DNA from: Thalassospiraceae bacterium LMO-SO8 | GTDB taxonomy: Bacteria > Pseudomonadota > Alphaproteobacteria > Rhodospirillales > Casp-alpha2 | DNA: 64,000 nucleotides | Assembly (NCBI GenBank): GCA_031655335.1 | Contig: CP134226.1 | Span: 2,560,001-2,624,000, forward strand | Reading direction: 5' to 3' | Shown here: positions 55,164 to 63,601 of the stretch, in pieces | Numbering within the stretch: the first letter of the stretch is position 1 | Layout: every line of letters begins with the position of its first letter | Notes under the pieces: generated by a model | Database searches by the model: none | Seen by the model: the letters and a program-made list of their open reading frames with translations, nothing else | What the model was told of the DNA's origin: nothing | Program-made: the position numbers and the translations under genes

Positions 55164-55182
55164 ACCTGACAAAAACCTGACA
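55164..55182 (+). repeat. 11-bp-period direct repeat ACCTGACA
   Basis: ACCTGACA occurs at 55164-55171 and 55175-55182, one helical turn apart, just before GGAGGGG and the start codon of the next gene. It could be an operator. Confidence 0.5.
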
Positions 55183-55200
55183 TATTGACGGAGGGGTGCG

Positions 55201-55395
55201 GTGGACCAGGACAAGACGCAGAAACCGGCGATCAAGCAGACCGAGCTGCAACGTTTGCAGAACGAAATGGTCGGCGGCGCGGCAGCGGATAAGGCGAAAA
55301 AGGCCCCGTCCGCCGCGAAAGCCCGCATGATGAAGGGTGCGCGCAATGCCTGCGGCCCGCTCAACGGCCGCGACTGGCGCTGGAGCGCCAGCTAA
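55201..55395 (+). CDS. Small basic protein of unknown function
   Basis: A 64-residue protein starting at GTG 55201 after GGAGGGG. It is rich in Lys and Ala, is probably helical and has a C-terminal end ACGPLNGRDWRWSAS. No family is recognised. The promoter region carries a CRP-type site and direct repeats, which suggests it is a real, regulated gene. Confidence 0.55.
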   Translation: MDQDKTQKPAIKQTELQRLQNEMVGGAAADKAKKAPSAAKARMMKGARNACGPLNGRDWRWSAS

Positions 55396-55513
55396 GCCGC
55401 CAGCTAAGCCGGACAACGCCGGAGCCGGTTTCCGTTAGGCCGTTTCGTCCGGCGTATCGCCGGGCGACCTGACGTTGTTCGATACGGTGACCGCAGGGTG
55501 GACGAGGTCTTTC

Positions 55514-55541
55514 TTGACACCTGCGCGACAGGGCCTTAAAT
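55514..55541 (+). promoter_or_regulatory. Promoter of tRNA-Met
   Basis: TTGACA (55514-55519) and TTAAAT (55536-55541) are spaced by 16 bp, which gives a start near 55549, about 44 nt before the tRNA. Confidence 0.75.
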
Positions 55542-55592
55542 CCCTCCACGCCGTTCAACGGGTCTCTGACCCGCGGCCGGCCCCAACACGGG

Positions 55593-55669
55593 GGCGGAGT
55601 AGCTCAGCTGGTTAGAGCAGCGGAATCATAATCCGCGTGTCGGGGGTTCGAGTCCCTCCTCCGCTACCA
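55593..55669 (+). tRNA. tRNA-Met (anticodon CAT, elongator type)
   Basis: A 77-nt cloverleaf with encoded CCA. The acceptor stem is GGCGGAG/CTCCGCT (first pair G-T), the anticodon loop is ATCATAA, and the T-loop is TTCGAGT. Lack of an unpaired first base argues against initiator tRNA. A tRNA-Ile with lysidine at a CAT anticodon cannot be excluded fully, but the body resembles elongator Met. Confidence 0.92.
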
Positions 55670-55676
55670 ATTCCCA

Positions 55677-55710
55677 AGCCCCACGACCTGAACAGGTTGC
55701 GGGGCTTTTC
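55677..55710 (+). terminator. Rho-independent terminator of tRNA-Met
   Basis: AGCCCC plus CGACCT pairs with AGGTTGCGGGGCT around a GAAC loop (one mismatch), followed by TTTTC. It lies 7 nt after the tRNA. Confidence 0.85.
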
Positions 55711-55860
55711 ATTTGAATGAATTTGCATTTTCGACAAAAAAACGATATGCCCTGCGCCAAGAGCACGATGTCTCTTATTTCCGACGCTTAATTTCCGACA
55801 GATGACCCCGGGTTGGCCGAATTCGGCCCGTCCTTAAACCTGTCAAACGGAGGCCTCCAC

Positions 55861-56091
55861 ATGGCCGGTAAGAAATCCAAGGGCAAAAGCCCTCAGTTCC
55901 TGATGTTCAACGTAACCTACGGTGACGGGTCGGTGACCTCGAACCGCCGGGTGTCGATGGATCTGCTCGACCAGTCCTACGGCGATGCCCTGGAAGACCT
56001 GGTGCGCGCCGCCATCGAACAGCAGGACAACGACATCGCCGAGCGGTCGGGGCAGACCCGCGCGCCGATCAAGTCCATCGCCAAGGCGTAG
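55861..56091 (+). CDS. Conserved-looking small hypothetical protein
   Basis: A 76-residue soluble protein beginning MAGKKSKGKSPQFLMFNVTYGDGS, with a predicted beta-hairpin, then helices and a basic end. A GGAGG ribosome-binding site lies 8 nt before ATG 55861, and a strong terminator follows, so it is a monocistronic gene. No family is recognised. Confidence 0.7.
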   Translation: MAGKKSKGKSPQFLMFNVTYGDGSVTSNRRVSMDLLDQSYGDALEDLVRAAIEQQDNDIAERSGQTRAPIKSIAKA

Positions 56092-56136
56092 GCGGCCGGA
56101 CGCCCGCCGTAACGACGGCGGATCGCGACAGGAAAG

Positions 56137-56161
56137 GCAGGCCGTTTGGCCTGCTTTTTTT
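56137..56161 (+). terminator. Rho-independent terminator
   Basis: GCAGGCC (56137-56143) and GGCCTGC (56148-56154) form a perfect 7-bp stem with a GTTT loop and a following run of seven T (56155-56161). Confidence 0.9.
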
Positions 56162-56180
56162 CATCCCGCGTCCCGGCAAG

Positions 56181-56190
56181 TTGTATACAA
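56181..56190. promoter_or_regulatory. GTATAC-centred palindrome, possible GntR-family operator
   Basis: TTGTATACAA is a perfect 10-bp palindrome 88 bp before the efflux gene. It shares its centre with the site at 6843-6852. Many GntR/FadR-type regulators bind such sequences; none is encoded nearby. Confidence 0.45.
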
Positions 56191-56277
56191 TCCCTGACGC
56201 TGGGAGGCAGGCAGGGGCGGGCGCTTTATCCGTTCCCAGGCTTTTCCGGCACGCCCTCGTAACCGGATAACGCCAGC

Positions 56278-57837
56278 GTGCAGACCGACAATCCCGCCAT
56301 CGCCAGACAATTCGAACGGTTCGGGCCGTCCTATCGCTGGTGGGCGACGGCCTGCGGCATGCTGGCGTCGATGACCATGGTGCTGTCGTCGACCATCGTC
56401 AACGTGTCCATCCCCTCTATCATGGGTGCGTTCGGCATCGGCCAGGATTTGGCGCAATGGGCGTCGACCGCCTTTCTCACGACCATGGTCGCGAGCCAGT
56501 TGCTCAATTCCTGGACCTCGCGCTTCATCGGGCCGCGCAACACCTGCCTGATGGCGCTCGGCGTGTTCGCGGCCGGTGCGGTGCTGGCGGCGGTCAGTCC
56601 GTCCATCGAGGTGCTGATCCTGGGCCGCATCATGCAGGGATTCAGCGCCGGCCTGGTGCAGCCCCTGGCGCTGGCCACGGCGGTCGCCGTGTTCCCGCCG
56701 GAACGCCGGGGCCTGGCCGTCGGCACGGTCGGCATGGGCATCGCGCTGGCGCCCACCTTCGGGCCCCTGGTCGGCGGCGTGACCATCGATCTGGTGACCT
56801 GGCGTCATGTCTTCATCGTGCCGCTGCCGCTGGTCGCCTTGTCGGCCATGATGGCGCTGACCTTCATGCCCGCGCGCAATCCCCTGGAAAAGAAGCCGAG
56901 CTTCGATTGGCCCGGATTCATCCTGCTGTGCGTGGCGCTGATCACCCTGATGGCGGGGATCGGCAACGGCCAGCGCTGGGGCTGGGACTCGGCCAAGTTC
57001 CTGTCGTTCATGCTGATCGGCGGTCTCTCGGCGATTTTGTTCGTGGCGACCCAGATGCGCTCCAAAAGCCCGCTGCTCGATCCCAAGCTGTTCCTCGACG
57101 CGCGCTTCGCCTCGGCCGTGGCCGTGGCCTTCGCCTTCGGGCTCGGCAATTTCGCGACCAACTATTCGATCCCGCTGTTCACCCAGACCATCCAGGGCTA
57201 CACGGCGACCAAGGCCGGTCTGGTCCTGGTGCCGGCGGGGTTGTTGCTGGTCATGATGATGCAGGCCTCGGGGCGGCTTGCCGATGCGGTTCCGCCCCAT
57301 TGGCCGATCATCGTCGGCTGCAGCACCTTCGCCGTGGCGGCCATGGCGCTGGCCACCATCGACGTCAACACGGGCTTCGTGACGGTGGCGCTGTTGGCCA
57401 TGTGGACGCGCGGCTCCATGAGCCTGATTTCCCCCAACATGGGCAAGGCGGCGCTGTCCGCCGTGCCGGCGGACAAGATCGCGCAGGGGGCGGGAACCTT
57501 CAATTTCTTCCGCCAGATGGGCGGGGCATTCGGCGTCAACCTGACGGCCGTGACCATCGAAATGCGCACCGCCTATCACGCCGATTTCCTGACCGCGACC
57601 CAGACCAACGCCAAGGGGCCGACGGCGGAGATGCTGGACAAGGTGCGCGATCTGTTGAACGCGGGCGGTGTGCCTGCCCCCGCCGACGGCGCCATGGCAT
57701 TGGATTTCCTGGGCCGCGTCCTCTATGCCCAGGCCAATACCTTCGCGTTCCACGATTCGTTCCGCCAGGTCGCCCTGATCTTCGCGCTGACCCTGATCCC
57801 GGCCATCGTTTTGGGGCGCTCGCGGTCGAAGGAATAA
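56278..57837 (+). CDS. MFS multidrug efflux permease (DHA2/EmrB type)
   Basis: A 519-residue inner-membrane protein with about 14 hydrophobic helices and DHA2-family segments (motif C-like GPLVGGVTI, RIMQGFSAGLVQP). Proteins of this type expel drugs or toxic metabolites with an EmrA/TolC pair, but no EmrA gene is adjacent. GTG 56278 is the best start. The gene is convergent with the Amt-kinase gene. Confidence 0.9.
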   Translation: MQTDNPAIARQFERFGPSYRWWATACGMLASMTMVLSSTIVNVSIPSIMGAFGIGQDLAQWASTAFLTTMVASQLLNSWTSRFIGPRNTCLMALGVFAAGAVLAAVSPSIEVLILGRIMQGFSAGLVQPLALATAVAVFPPERRGLAVGTVGMGIALAPTFGPLVGGVTIDLVTWRHVFIVPLPLVALSAMMALTFMPARNPLEKKPSFDWPGFILLCVALITLMAGIGNGQRWGWDSAKFLSFMLIGGLSAILFVATQMRSKSPLLDPKLFLDARFASAVAVAFAFGLGNFATNYSIPLFTQTIQGYTATKAGLVLVPAGLLLVMMMQASGRLADAVPPHWPIIVGCSTFAVAAMALATIDVNTGFVTVALLAMWTRGSMSLISPNMGKAALSAVPADKIAQGAGTFNFFRQMGGAFGVNLTAVTIEMRTAYHADFLTATQTNAKGPTAEMLDKVRDLLNAGGVPAPADGAMALDFLGRVLYAQANTFAFHDSFRQVALIFALTLIPAIVLGRSRSKE

Positions 57838-57867
57838 GGCCGCCGGCCGTCGGTCCGGTTGGGCCTG

Positions 57868-59928
57868 CTACTTCGCGGCCGCGGCCGTGCGGATCGGAAG
57901 AATAACGCGGACGGTGGTGCCGCGCCCGACACGGCTGTCGATCTGAAGTTCGCCGTCGTGGGCCTCGGTCAGGGCCTTGGCGATGGTCAGTCCCAGTCCT
58001 GTGCCCAATTGGGCGATATGCGGATCGGAATGCAGCTGTTGGAACGGCTCGATCACGCGTTCAAGCTTTTCGTCGGGAATGCCCTTGCCGGTGTCGGAGA
58101 CCTCAAGGATGTGGTGGTCCGATTCCTCGCGGGCGTTCAGGGTCACCAGGCCGCCCGGCGGCGTGAACTTCACGGCGTTGAACAACAGATTGAGAACCAC
58201 CTGCTTGATCGCGCGCTCGTCCGCGAAAAGCGGCGAGACCGCCTCCGGCACCTTGATGTCGAAATAGATCTGATTGCAGTCGATGGCCCCGGTGACCACC
58301 CGCAGGCAGTCATCGAACAGGGCGGCGATGTCGATGTGGGACCGATTGAGGGTATTGCGCCCGGCCTCGATCTTCGACAAGTCGAGGATGTCGTCGACCA
58401 GGGACAGCAGATGGCGGCTGGAGTGCATGATGTCGCCGGCATACTCATGGTATTTTTCCGAGCCCAGGGGGCCGAAATACTGCCGGTTGATCATTTCCGA
58501 AAACCCGATGATGGCATTCAGTGGTGTGCGCAGCTCGTGGCTCATGGAGGCGAGAAAGTTGGATTTCGCCTTGCTGGCCTGTTCGGCCTCCATTTTCGCC
58601 GAATACAGGTTTTCCAGCACCAGGTTGTATTGGCGCGCGATGTCGCCGATGTCGGAATTGGGCTCGACCGGAATGGGCCGGGAGAAATCCCCGGTCAGGC
58701 GCTGCATCTCCATGGAGCGCAGGATGTCGAGTTGTTCCGTCGACTGGTTATGTTCGCTGACGTTCAGGCCGATGCGTTCGGCCTCGGGCGATACGCGCAG
58801 CGGCACGATTTTGTTGATGAGCGACAGCAGGATGTAGCTGATGCCGAAGGCCCAGACGGCGGCGGTCAGCACGCCGGTGCCCTGGGCGACGAACTGTCCC
58901 CAGCGGTCGAGGCCGGTGCCGAGCGTTTCCAGGTCACCCAGGAGGGCGACCGCCATGGTGCCCCAGACACCGGCGACGCCGTGCACGGGAAAGGCATAAA
59001 CCACGTCGTCGAGCCGCCATCGGTCGAGCAGCAGGGAGGTCAGCACGCAGAGCCCGCCGCCGACGGCGCCCAGGGTCACCGCGCCCGCGGTCGATACGCA
59101 ATGAGCCGCCGGCGTGATCGCGACCAAACCGGCGAGCGCGCCGTTGAGCATGGTCGGCACGTCAAGCCGCTTCATGGTGATGGGGCCCAGCAGCATCGCG
59201 CCCAGGCCGCCGAAGGCACCGGCAATGACGGTATTGAGGATGATATGCGGCACCTTGTCCGTGGCCGCCAGGGTGCTGCCGCCGTTGAACCCGATCCAGC
59301 CGACCCAGATGATGAACACGCCGAGCGCCGCCAGCGGCAGCGAATGGCTGCGAAAGGGGGCGCCCGACCCGTCGAACCGCCCGGTGCGGGGACCGATGAT
59401 GATCACGGCGGCCAGACTGACCCAGCCGGCCACGGAATGCACCACCGTGCCGCCGGCGAAGTCGACGAAGCCCAATTCCACCAACCATCCAGGATCGCCG
59501 CCGAAGGCACCGCCCCAGGCCCAATGGCCGAACACAGGATAGATGGGCAGGGCGACGACGAGGCTGATCAGGAGGTATCCCGTGTAGCGCGCCCTCTCGG
59601 CGATGGCGCCGGACACGATGGTCGTCGCCGTGCCGCAGAACATGAGCTGGAAAACGAAGAAAGCCGCCGATTTGGGATCGGTCAACGAGAACAGAAAATT
59701 TTCAGACCCGATCAGGCCGTTGTGACTGGCGCCGAACATCAGGCCGAAGCCGACGAACCAGAACACCCCGGCGGAGATGCAGAAGTCGGCGAAGTTCTTG
59801 GCCGCCACGTTGATCGAGTTCTTGGAGCGGACGGAACCGCTTTCCAGGCAGCAGAACCCGGCCTGCATCATGAAGACCAGTGACGACGCGGTCAAAATCC
59901 AGACGATGTCGACTTTGGTTGCGTCCAT
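57868..59928 (-). CDS. Ammonium transporter fused to a histidine kinase (Amt-HK)
   Basis: A 686-residue fusion. Residues 1-375 form an 11-helix Amt domain with the conserved pore residues: F97, W138, D156, H164, F214, S218 and H316 (twin histidines H164/H316). A linker of about 75 residues (375-450, with a HAMP-like piece) leads to a HisKA domain with phosphohistidine H464 in SHELRTPL and an HATPase domain with N584, DTGKGIP (612-618) and GTGLGL (642-647). This fits the Amt5-like sensor kinases, which probably sense ammonium passage rather than serve as bulk transporters. No response regulator or PII gene is adjacent. Confidence 0.93.
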   Translation of the reverse strand: MDATKVDIVWILTASSLVFMMQAGFCCLESGSVRSKNSINVAAKNFADFCISAGVFWFVGFGLMFGASHNGLIGSENFLFSLTDPKSAAFFVFQLMFCGTATTIVSGAIAERARYTGYLLISLVVALPIYPVFGHWAWGGAFGGDPGWLVELGFVDFAGGTVVHSVAGWVSLAAVIIIGPRTGRFDGSGAPFRSHSLPLAALGVFIIWVGWIGFNGGSTLAATDKVPHIILNTVIAGAFGGLGAMLLGPITMKRLDVPTMLNGALAGLVAITPAAHCVSTAGAVTLGAVGGGLCVLTSLLLDRWRLDDVVYAFPVHGVAGVWGTMAVALLGDLETLGTGLDRWGQFVAQGTGVLTAAVWAFGISYILLSLINKIVPLRVSPEAERIGLNVSEHNQSTEQLDILRSMEMQRLTGDFSRPIPVEPNSDIGDIARQYNLVLENLYSAKMEAEQASKAKSNFLASMSHELRTPLNAIIGFSEMINRQYFGPLGSEKYHEYAGDIMHSSRHLLSLVDDILDLSKIEAGRNTLNRSHIDIAALFDDCLRVVTGAIDCNQIYFDIKVPEAVSPLFADERAIKQVVLNLLFNAVKFTPPGGLVTLNAREESDHHILEVSDTGKGIPDEKLERVIEPFQQLHSDPHIAQLGTGLGLTIAKALTEAHDGELQIDSRVGRGTTVRVILPIRTAAAAK

Positions 59929-60368
59929 CAGGTTCTGCCTGCAGGTATCAGCCGGTTATTCATCAGGTCTGGAATGGCCTGTATTGGTCGGCTGCCTACC
60001 GAGGCACCGCATCGGCGTGTAAGCAAAAAATCCCTCCCCCACGGAGTGGTTCGTCAATGTTGCAGTGCAACATGTAAAGAATATTACGGGTCCCTTCGAT
60101 TGCAGACAAGTCCCAAGACGGTCAATTGATTAGACTAAATGGCACCGTCGCCGCCCGTTACGGCAGGCTTTGCGGAACTGGCTGCCCGTATCTCCGGTCG
60201 GATCGGATGGCGGTCGGCGAAAATAGATACAAATTCCGCAGAGCAAAACTGAATTTCGAAAATTGACCAAATTATTCCGTCGTGACAAAGTGCCGCCCGC
60301 TCGGGAGAGGATTTCCCGTCCCGGGCCTGAATGAGGAGGCGGCGCGCACCGGCGCCGGACACAAGAAC
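59929..60368. other. 440-bp AT-richer divergent intergenic region
   Basis: No gene is seen between the Amt-kinase and the second IclR regulator. It contains the 17-bp palindrome at 60057-60073 and, before the IclR gene, TTGACC (60263-60268), but the matching -10 is weak. The region is AT-richer than its surroundings, as expected for promoters. Confidence 0.5.
60057..60073. promoter_or_regulatory. 17-bp perfect palindrome
   Basis: ATGTTGCA-G-TGCAACAT is an 8-1-8 perfect palindrome, the same size and format as the IclR site at 39064. It is 129 bp upstream of the Amt-kinase start and about 296 bp upstream of the second IclR gene, so it may control either. Confidence 0.6.
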
Positions 60369-61214
60369 ATGGCTGGCCGTGCCGACCGCAGCGCCCTGCC
60401 GCTGGACGATTATCCCGAAGCAACCGAAACCGAAGACCGGCAGTTCGTTACCGCCCTGGCGCGGGGGCTCAGCGTTCTGCGCGCGTTTCAGCCCGGCGAC
60501 GGCGTGCTCGGCAACGGCGACATCGCCGAGCGCACGGGCCTGCCCAAGCCGACGGTGTCGCGCCTGACCCATACCCTGACGCGGCTGGGCTATCTGGTCC
60601 ACGCGGAACGCTTGGGCAAATACCGGCTGGGGCCGGGGGTTCTGTCGCTGGGCTATTCGCTGCTTGCCAACATGGACATCCGCAAGATCGCGCGGCCCTA
60701 CCTGCAGGAGTTCGCCAACGCCTCCGGCCTGTCGCTGGCCCTGGGCTCCCGCGACCGCCTGAACATGGTCTATCTGGAACACGCCCGCGATGCCGGTTCG
60801 GTGACGCTGCGCCTCGACATCGGCTCGCACATTCCCATCGCCACCACGGCCATGGGCCGGGCTTTTCTGGCGGCCATTCCCGAGGATGAGCGCGCCTATC
60901 TGATGACGGCCATGGCCGAACGCGCGGGGCCGGCCTGGCCGGTCATGGCGAAAGGCATCGAGCGCGCCGTCCGGCAGGTCGCGACCCAAGGGTTCTGCAC
61001 ATCCTTCGGGGAATGGCAGCACGACGTCAACGCGGTCGGCGTGCCGCTCCGGTCCTTGGACGGGGCCACGGTCATGGCGCTCAACTGCGGCGGCCCGGCC
61101 TTTCTGCATAAGCCGGAAAAGCTGGAGGCCGAATGGGGGCCGCGTCTGGTCAACGTGGCGCGCACCATCGAAGCGGAAATGCAGAACGGATTGGCCGCCC
61201 AGGGAACCTGGTAA
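60369..61214 (+). CDS. IclR-family transcriptional regulator
   Basis: A 281-residue regulator with a 25-residue polar extension, an N-terminal winged HTH (FVTALARGLSVLRAF, GLPKPTVSRLTHTLTRLGYL) and an IclR effector domain with IPIATTAMGRAFLAAIPE. It starts at ATG 60369; an upstream in-frame ATG at 60282 is possible. It lies 28 nt before two acyl-CoA dehydrogenase genes, so it probably regulates their pathway. Confidence 0.9.
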   Translation: MAGRADRSALPLDDYPEATETEDRQFVTALARGLSVLRAFQPGDGVLGNGDIAERTGLPKPTVSRLTHTLTRLGYLVHAERLGKYRLGPGVLSLGYSLLANMDIRKIARPYLQEFANASGLSLALGSRDRLNMVYLEHARDAGSVTLRLDIGSHIPIATTAMGRAFLAAIPEDERAYLMTAMAERAGPAWPVMAKGIERAVRQVATQGFCTSFGEWQHDVNAVGVPLRSLDGATVMALNCGGPAFLHKPEKLEAEWGPRLVNVARTIEAEMQNGLAAQGTW

Positions 61215-61242
61215 CGGCAGGCCGCAGCGGGAGAAACAAGCA

Positions 61243-62451
61243 TTGGACCTGAACCTGACGCCCGAGGAATTGGCCTTTCAGAACGAAGTGCGCGGGTTCC
61301 TGCGCGCCAACATCCCGCCCGCGACCAAACGCAAGGTCGATCTCGGCCTGAAGCTGGTGAAGGACGATTACGTCGTCTGGCAGCGCATCCTGCATGAACG
61401 GGGCTGGATCGCCCCCAGCTGGCCCAAGGAATACGGCGGTCCGGGCTGGTCGCCCGTGCAGCGCTACTTGTACGAAGAAGAACTGGCGGCGGCGTCCAGC
61501 CCGCGGCTTATCACCTTCGGGCTCAAGATGCTGGGGCCGGTGCTGATCGAATTCGGCACGCCGGAGCAGAAGCAGCGTTTCCTGCCGCGCATCCTGGCCA
61601 GCGAGGACTGGTGGTGCCAGGGCTTTTCCGAACCGGGGGCGGGGTCCGATCTGGCGTCGCTGACGACCCGGGCGGTGCGGGACGGCGACCACTATATCGT
61701 CAACGGCCAGAAGACCTGGACCACCCTGGCGCAATACGCCGACTGGATCTTCTGTCTGGTGCGCACCTCGACCGAGGGCAAGAAGCAGCAGGGCATCTCG
61801 TTCCTTTTGATCGACATGAAGACCCCGGGCGTCACCGTGCGCCCGATCAAGACGTTGGACGGCGGCCAGGAAGTCAACGACGTGTTCCTGGAAAACGTTC
61901 GGGTTCCGGCGGAAAACCTGGTGGGCAAGGAAAACGACGGCTGGACCGTCGCCAAGTTCCTGCTCAGCCACGAACGGTTCGGTATTGCCGGGGTCGCGCG
62001 GTCCAAGAAACAGATGGAACGCCTGCGCGACATCGCGGCCAAGGAAATGAAGCGCGGCCGCCCGCTGATCGAGGACGCCCGGTTCCGCGAACGCATGGCC
62101 GAGGTCGAGATCGAGTTGACGGCGCTGGAGATGACCGAACTGCGCCTGCTGTCCGAGGAAGCCGCCGGGCGCAAGCCGGGCCCCGAGGCCTCGATCCTCA
62201 AACTGAAGGGCACACAGGTGCAGCAGGGCATCACCGAACTGCTGCTGGAAGCCGTCGGCAACCGCGCCCATGCCTTCGATCCGGGAATTCTGGATGACGA
62301 CTGGCCGGGGCCGGGCAACGATGGCCTGCCCGTGCCGGAACACGCGGCGACGGTGGCCAGCCATTACTTCAACTGGCGCAAGGCGTCGATCTACGGCGGC
62401 AGCAACGAAATCCAGCGCGGCATCATCGCCAAGGCGATCCTCGGGCTCTGA
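61243..62451 (+). CDS. Acyl-CoA dehydrogenase (FadE/PimC-like)
   Basis: A 402-residue flavin enzyme with the FAD-binding segments FSEPGAGSDLASL and TWTTLAQYADW, and the C-terminal IYGGSNEIQRGIIAKAILGL. The usual catalytic glutamate position of medium-chain enzymes holds Gly; in this subgroup the base is on another helix, so the enzyme is probably active. The start is TTG 61243. The next dehydrogenase begins 16 nt later, and pairs like these often form a heterotetramer with one active subunit. Confidence 0.9.
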   Translation: MDLNLTPEELAFQNEVRGFLRANIPPATKRKVDLGLKLVKDDYVVWQRILHERGWIAPSWPKEYGGPGWSPVQRYLYEEELAAASSPRLITFGLKMLGPVLIEFGTPEQKQRFLPRILASEDWWCQGFSEPGAGSDLASLTTRAVRDGDHYIVNGQKTWTTLAQYADWIFCLVRTSTEGKKQQGISFLLIDMKTPGVTVRPIKTLDGGQEVNDVFLENVRVPAENLVGKENDGWTVAKFLLSHERFGIAGVARSKKQMERLRDIAAKEMKRGRPLIEDARFRERMAEVEIELTALEMTELRLLSEEAAGRKPGPEASILKLKGTQVQQGITELLLEAVGNRAHAFDPGILDDDWPGPGNDGLPVPEHAATVASHYFNWRKASIYGGSNEIQRGIIAKAILGL

Positions 62452-62467
62452 CAGGCATCTTCCGACC

Positions 62468-63601
62468 ATGAACTTCACCTTCTCCGACGAACAAATCCTC
62501 ATCCGTGACATGGCGGAACGGTTCTTCCGCGACGACTACGGGCTGGAAGCCCGGCGCAAACATCAGGCCATGCCCGGCGGGTTCTGCCGCGACACCTGGG
62601 CGCAATACGCCGATATGGGCTGGCTGGCGCTCGGCATTCCCGAGGATTTGGGCGGCATCGGCGGCGGTGCGGTCGACATGGCGATCCTGATGGAAGCCAT
62701 GGGCGGCGGTCTGGCGGTCGAACCGTTCCTGGCGACCGTGGTGCTGGGCGGCACGCTGGTCCGGGACGGCGCGTCGCCGGACGTTCGGGCGGACCTGCTG
62801 CCGCAATTGGCCGCGGGGGAATTGCATCTGTCCTTCGCCTGTTCAGAGGCGCAATCGCGCTATGACCTCAATGACGTGCGGACCCGCGCCCGTGCCGACG
62901 GGGGCGGCTTCGTCCTGAATGGCGTGAAGACCATGGCGCTCCACGCCGGGACGGCGGACAAGATCGCCGTCACGGCGCGCACCGCGGGCGACGAGCGCGA
63001 CGACGGCGGCGTCACGGTGTTCCTGATCGACGCCGACGCCCCCGGGGTGACGATCACGGATTACGCCACGGTCGATGGCCTGCGCGCCGGCGACGTGACG
63101 TTGGAAGGCGTGCGTGTTGGCGCCGACGCGGTGCTGGGCGACATCGACGGCGGCCTGGCGCTTGCCGAAACGGTGGTCGACCGGGCGGCGGCCCTGGTTT
63201 CGGCGGAAGCCGCCGGGCTGATGGCCGCCCTCACGCGTGATACGGTCGCCTTCCTGAAGGAGCGCAAACAGTTCGGCCGTCCCTTGGGCGATTTTCAGGC
63301 CCTACAGCACCGCGCCACGGAGATGTACATGGAAACGGAACTGACCCGCTCCCTCGCCTACATGGCCGCCGTGCGCCAGGATGGCGGCGACCGGGAGGCC
63401 GCCCGCCGCGCGGCGTCCCAGGCCAAGGCCAAGGCCGGGCAGGCGGGCCGGCTGATCGGCCAGGAAGCGGTGCAACTGCACGGCGGCATGGGGGTGACGG
63501 ACGAGATGCCCGTGGGTCATTACTTCAAGCGCCTGACCCTGATCGATCACAGCTTCGGCGACCGGGCGCATCATCTGGACCGTCTGGCGGACATGTCATG
63601 A
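62468..63601 (+). CDS. Acyl-CoA dehydrogenase (second subunit or paralogue)
   Basis: A 377-residue acyl-CoA dehydrogenase with the segments FSDEQILIRDMAERF, RKQFGRPLGDFQALQHR and VQLHGGMGVTDEMPVGHYFKRL. It is shorter and more divergent than the upstream copy. The two could act together as in pimeloyl- or steroid-side-chain dehydrogenases. Its stop overlaps the DUF2238 gene by 4 nt. Confidence 0.9.
   Translation: MNFTFSDEQILIRDMAERFFRDDYGLEARRKHQAMPGGFCRDTWAQYADMGWLALGIPEDLGGIGGGAVDMAILMEAMGGGLAVEPFLATVVLGGTLVRDGASPDVRADLLPQLAAGELHLSFACSEAQSRYDLNDVRTRARADGGGFVLNGVKTMALHAGTADKIAVTARTAGDERDDGGVTVFLIDADAPGVTITDYATVDGLRAGDVTLEGVRVGADAVLGDIDGGLALAETVVDRAAALVSAEAAGLMAALTRDTVAFLKERKQFGRPLGDFQALQHRATEMYMETELTRSLAYMAAVRQDGGDREAARRAASQAKAKAGQAGRLIGQEAVQLHGGMGVTDEMPVGHYFKRLTLIDHSFGDRAHHLDRLADMS

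Noticed and set aside
60046-60064. Sigma-54 promoter before the IclR gene
   Set aside because: A GG and GC pair is present, but the spacing is 12 bp instead of the required 10 bp, so it does not fit a -24/-12 promoter.
61243-62451. Inactive acyl-CoA dehydrogenase because the usual catalytic Glu is Gly
   Set aside because: The IYGGSNEIQ form is normal in this subgroup, where the base lies on another helix, and all FAD-binding segments are intact.
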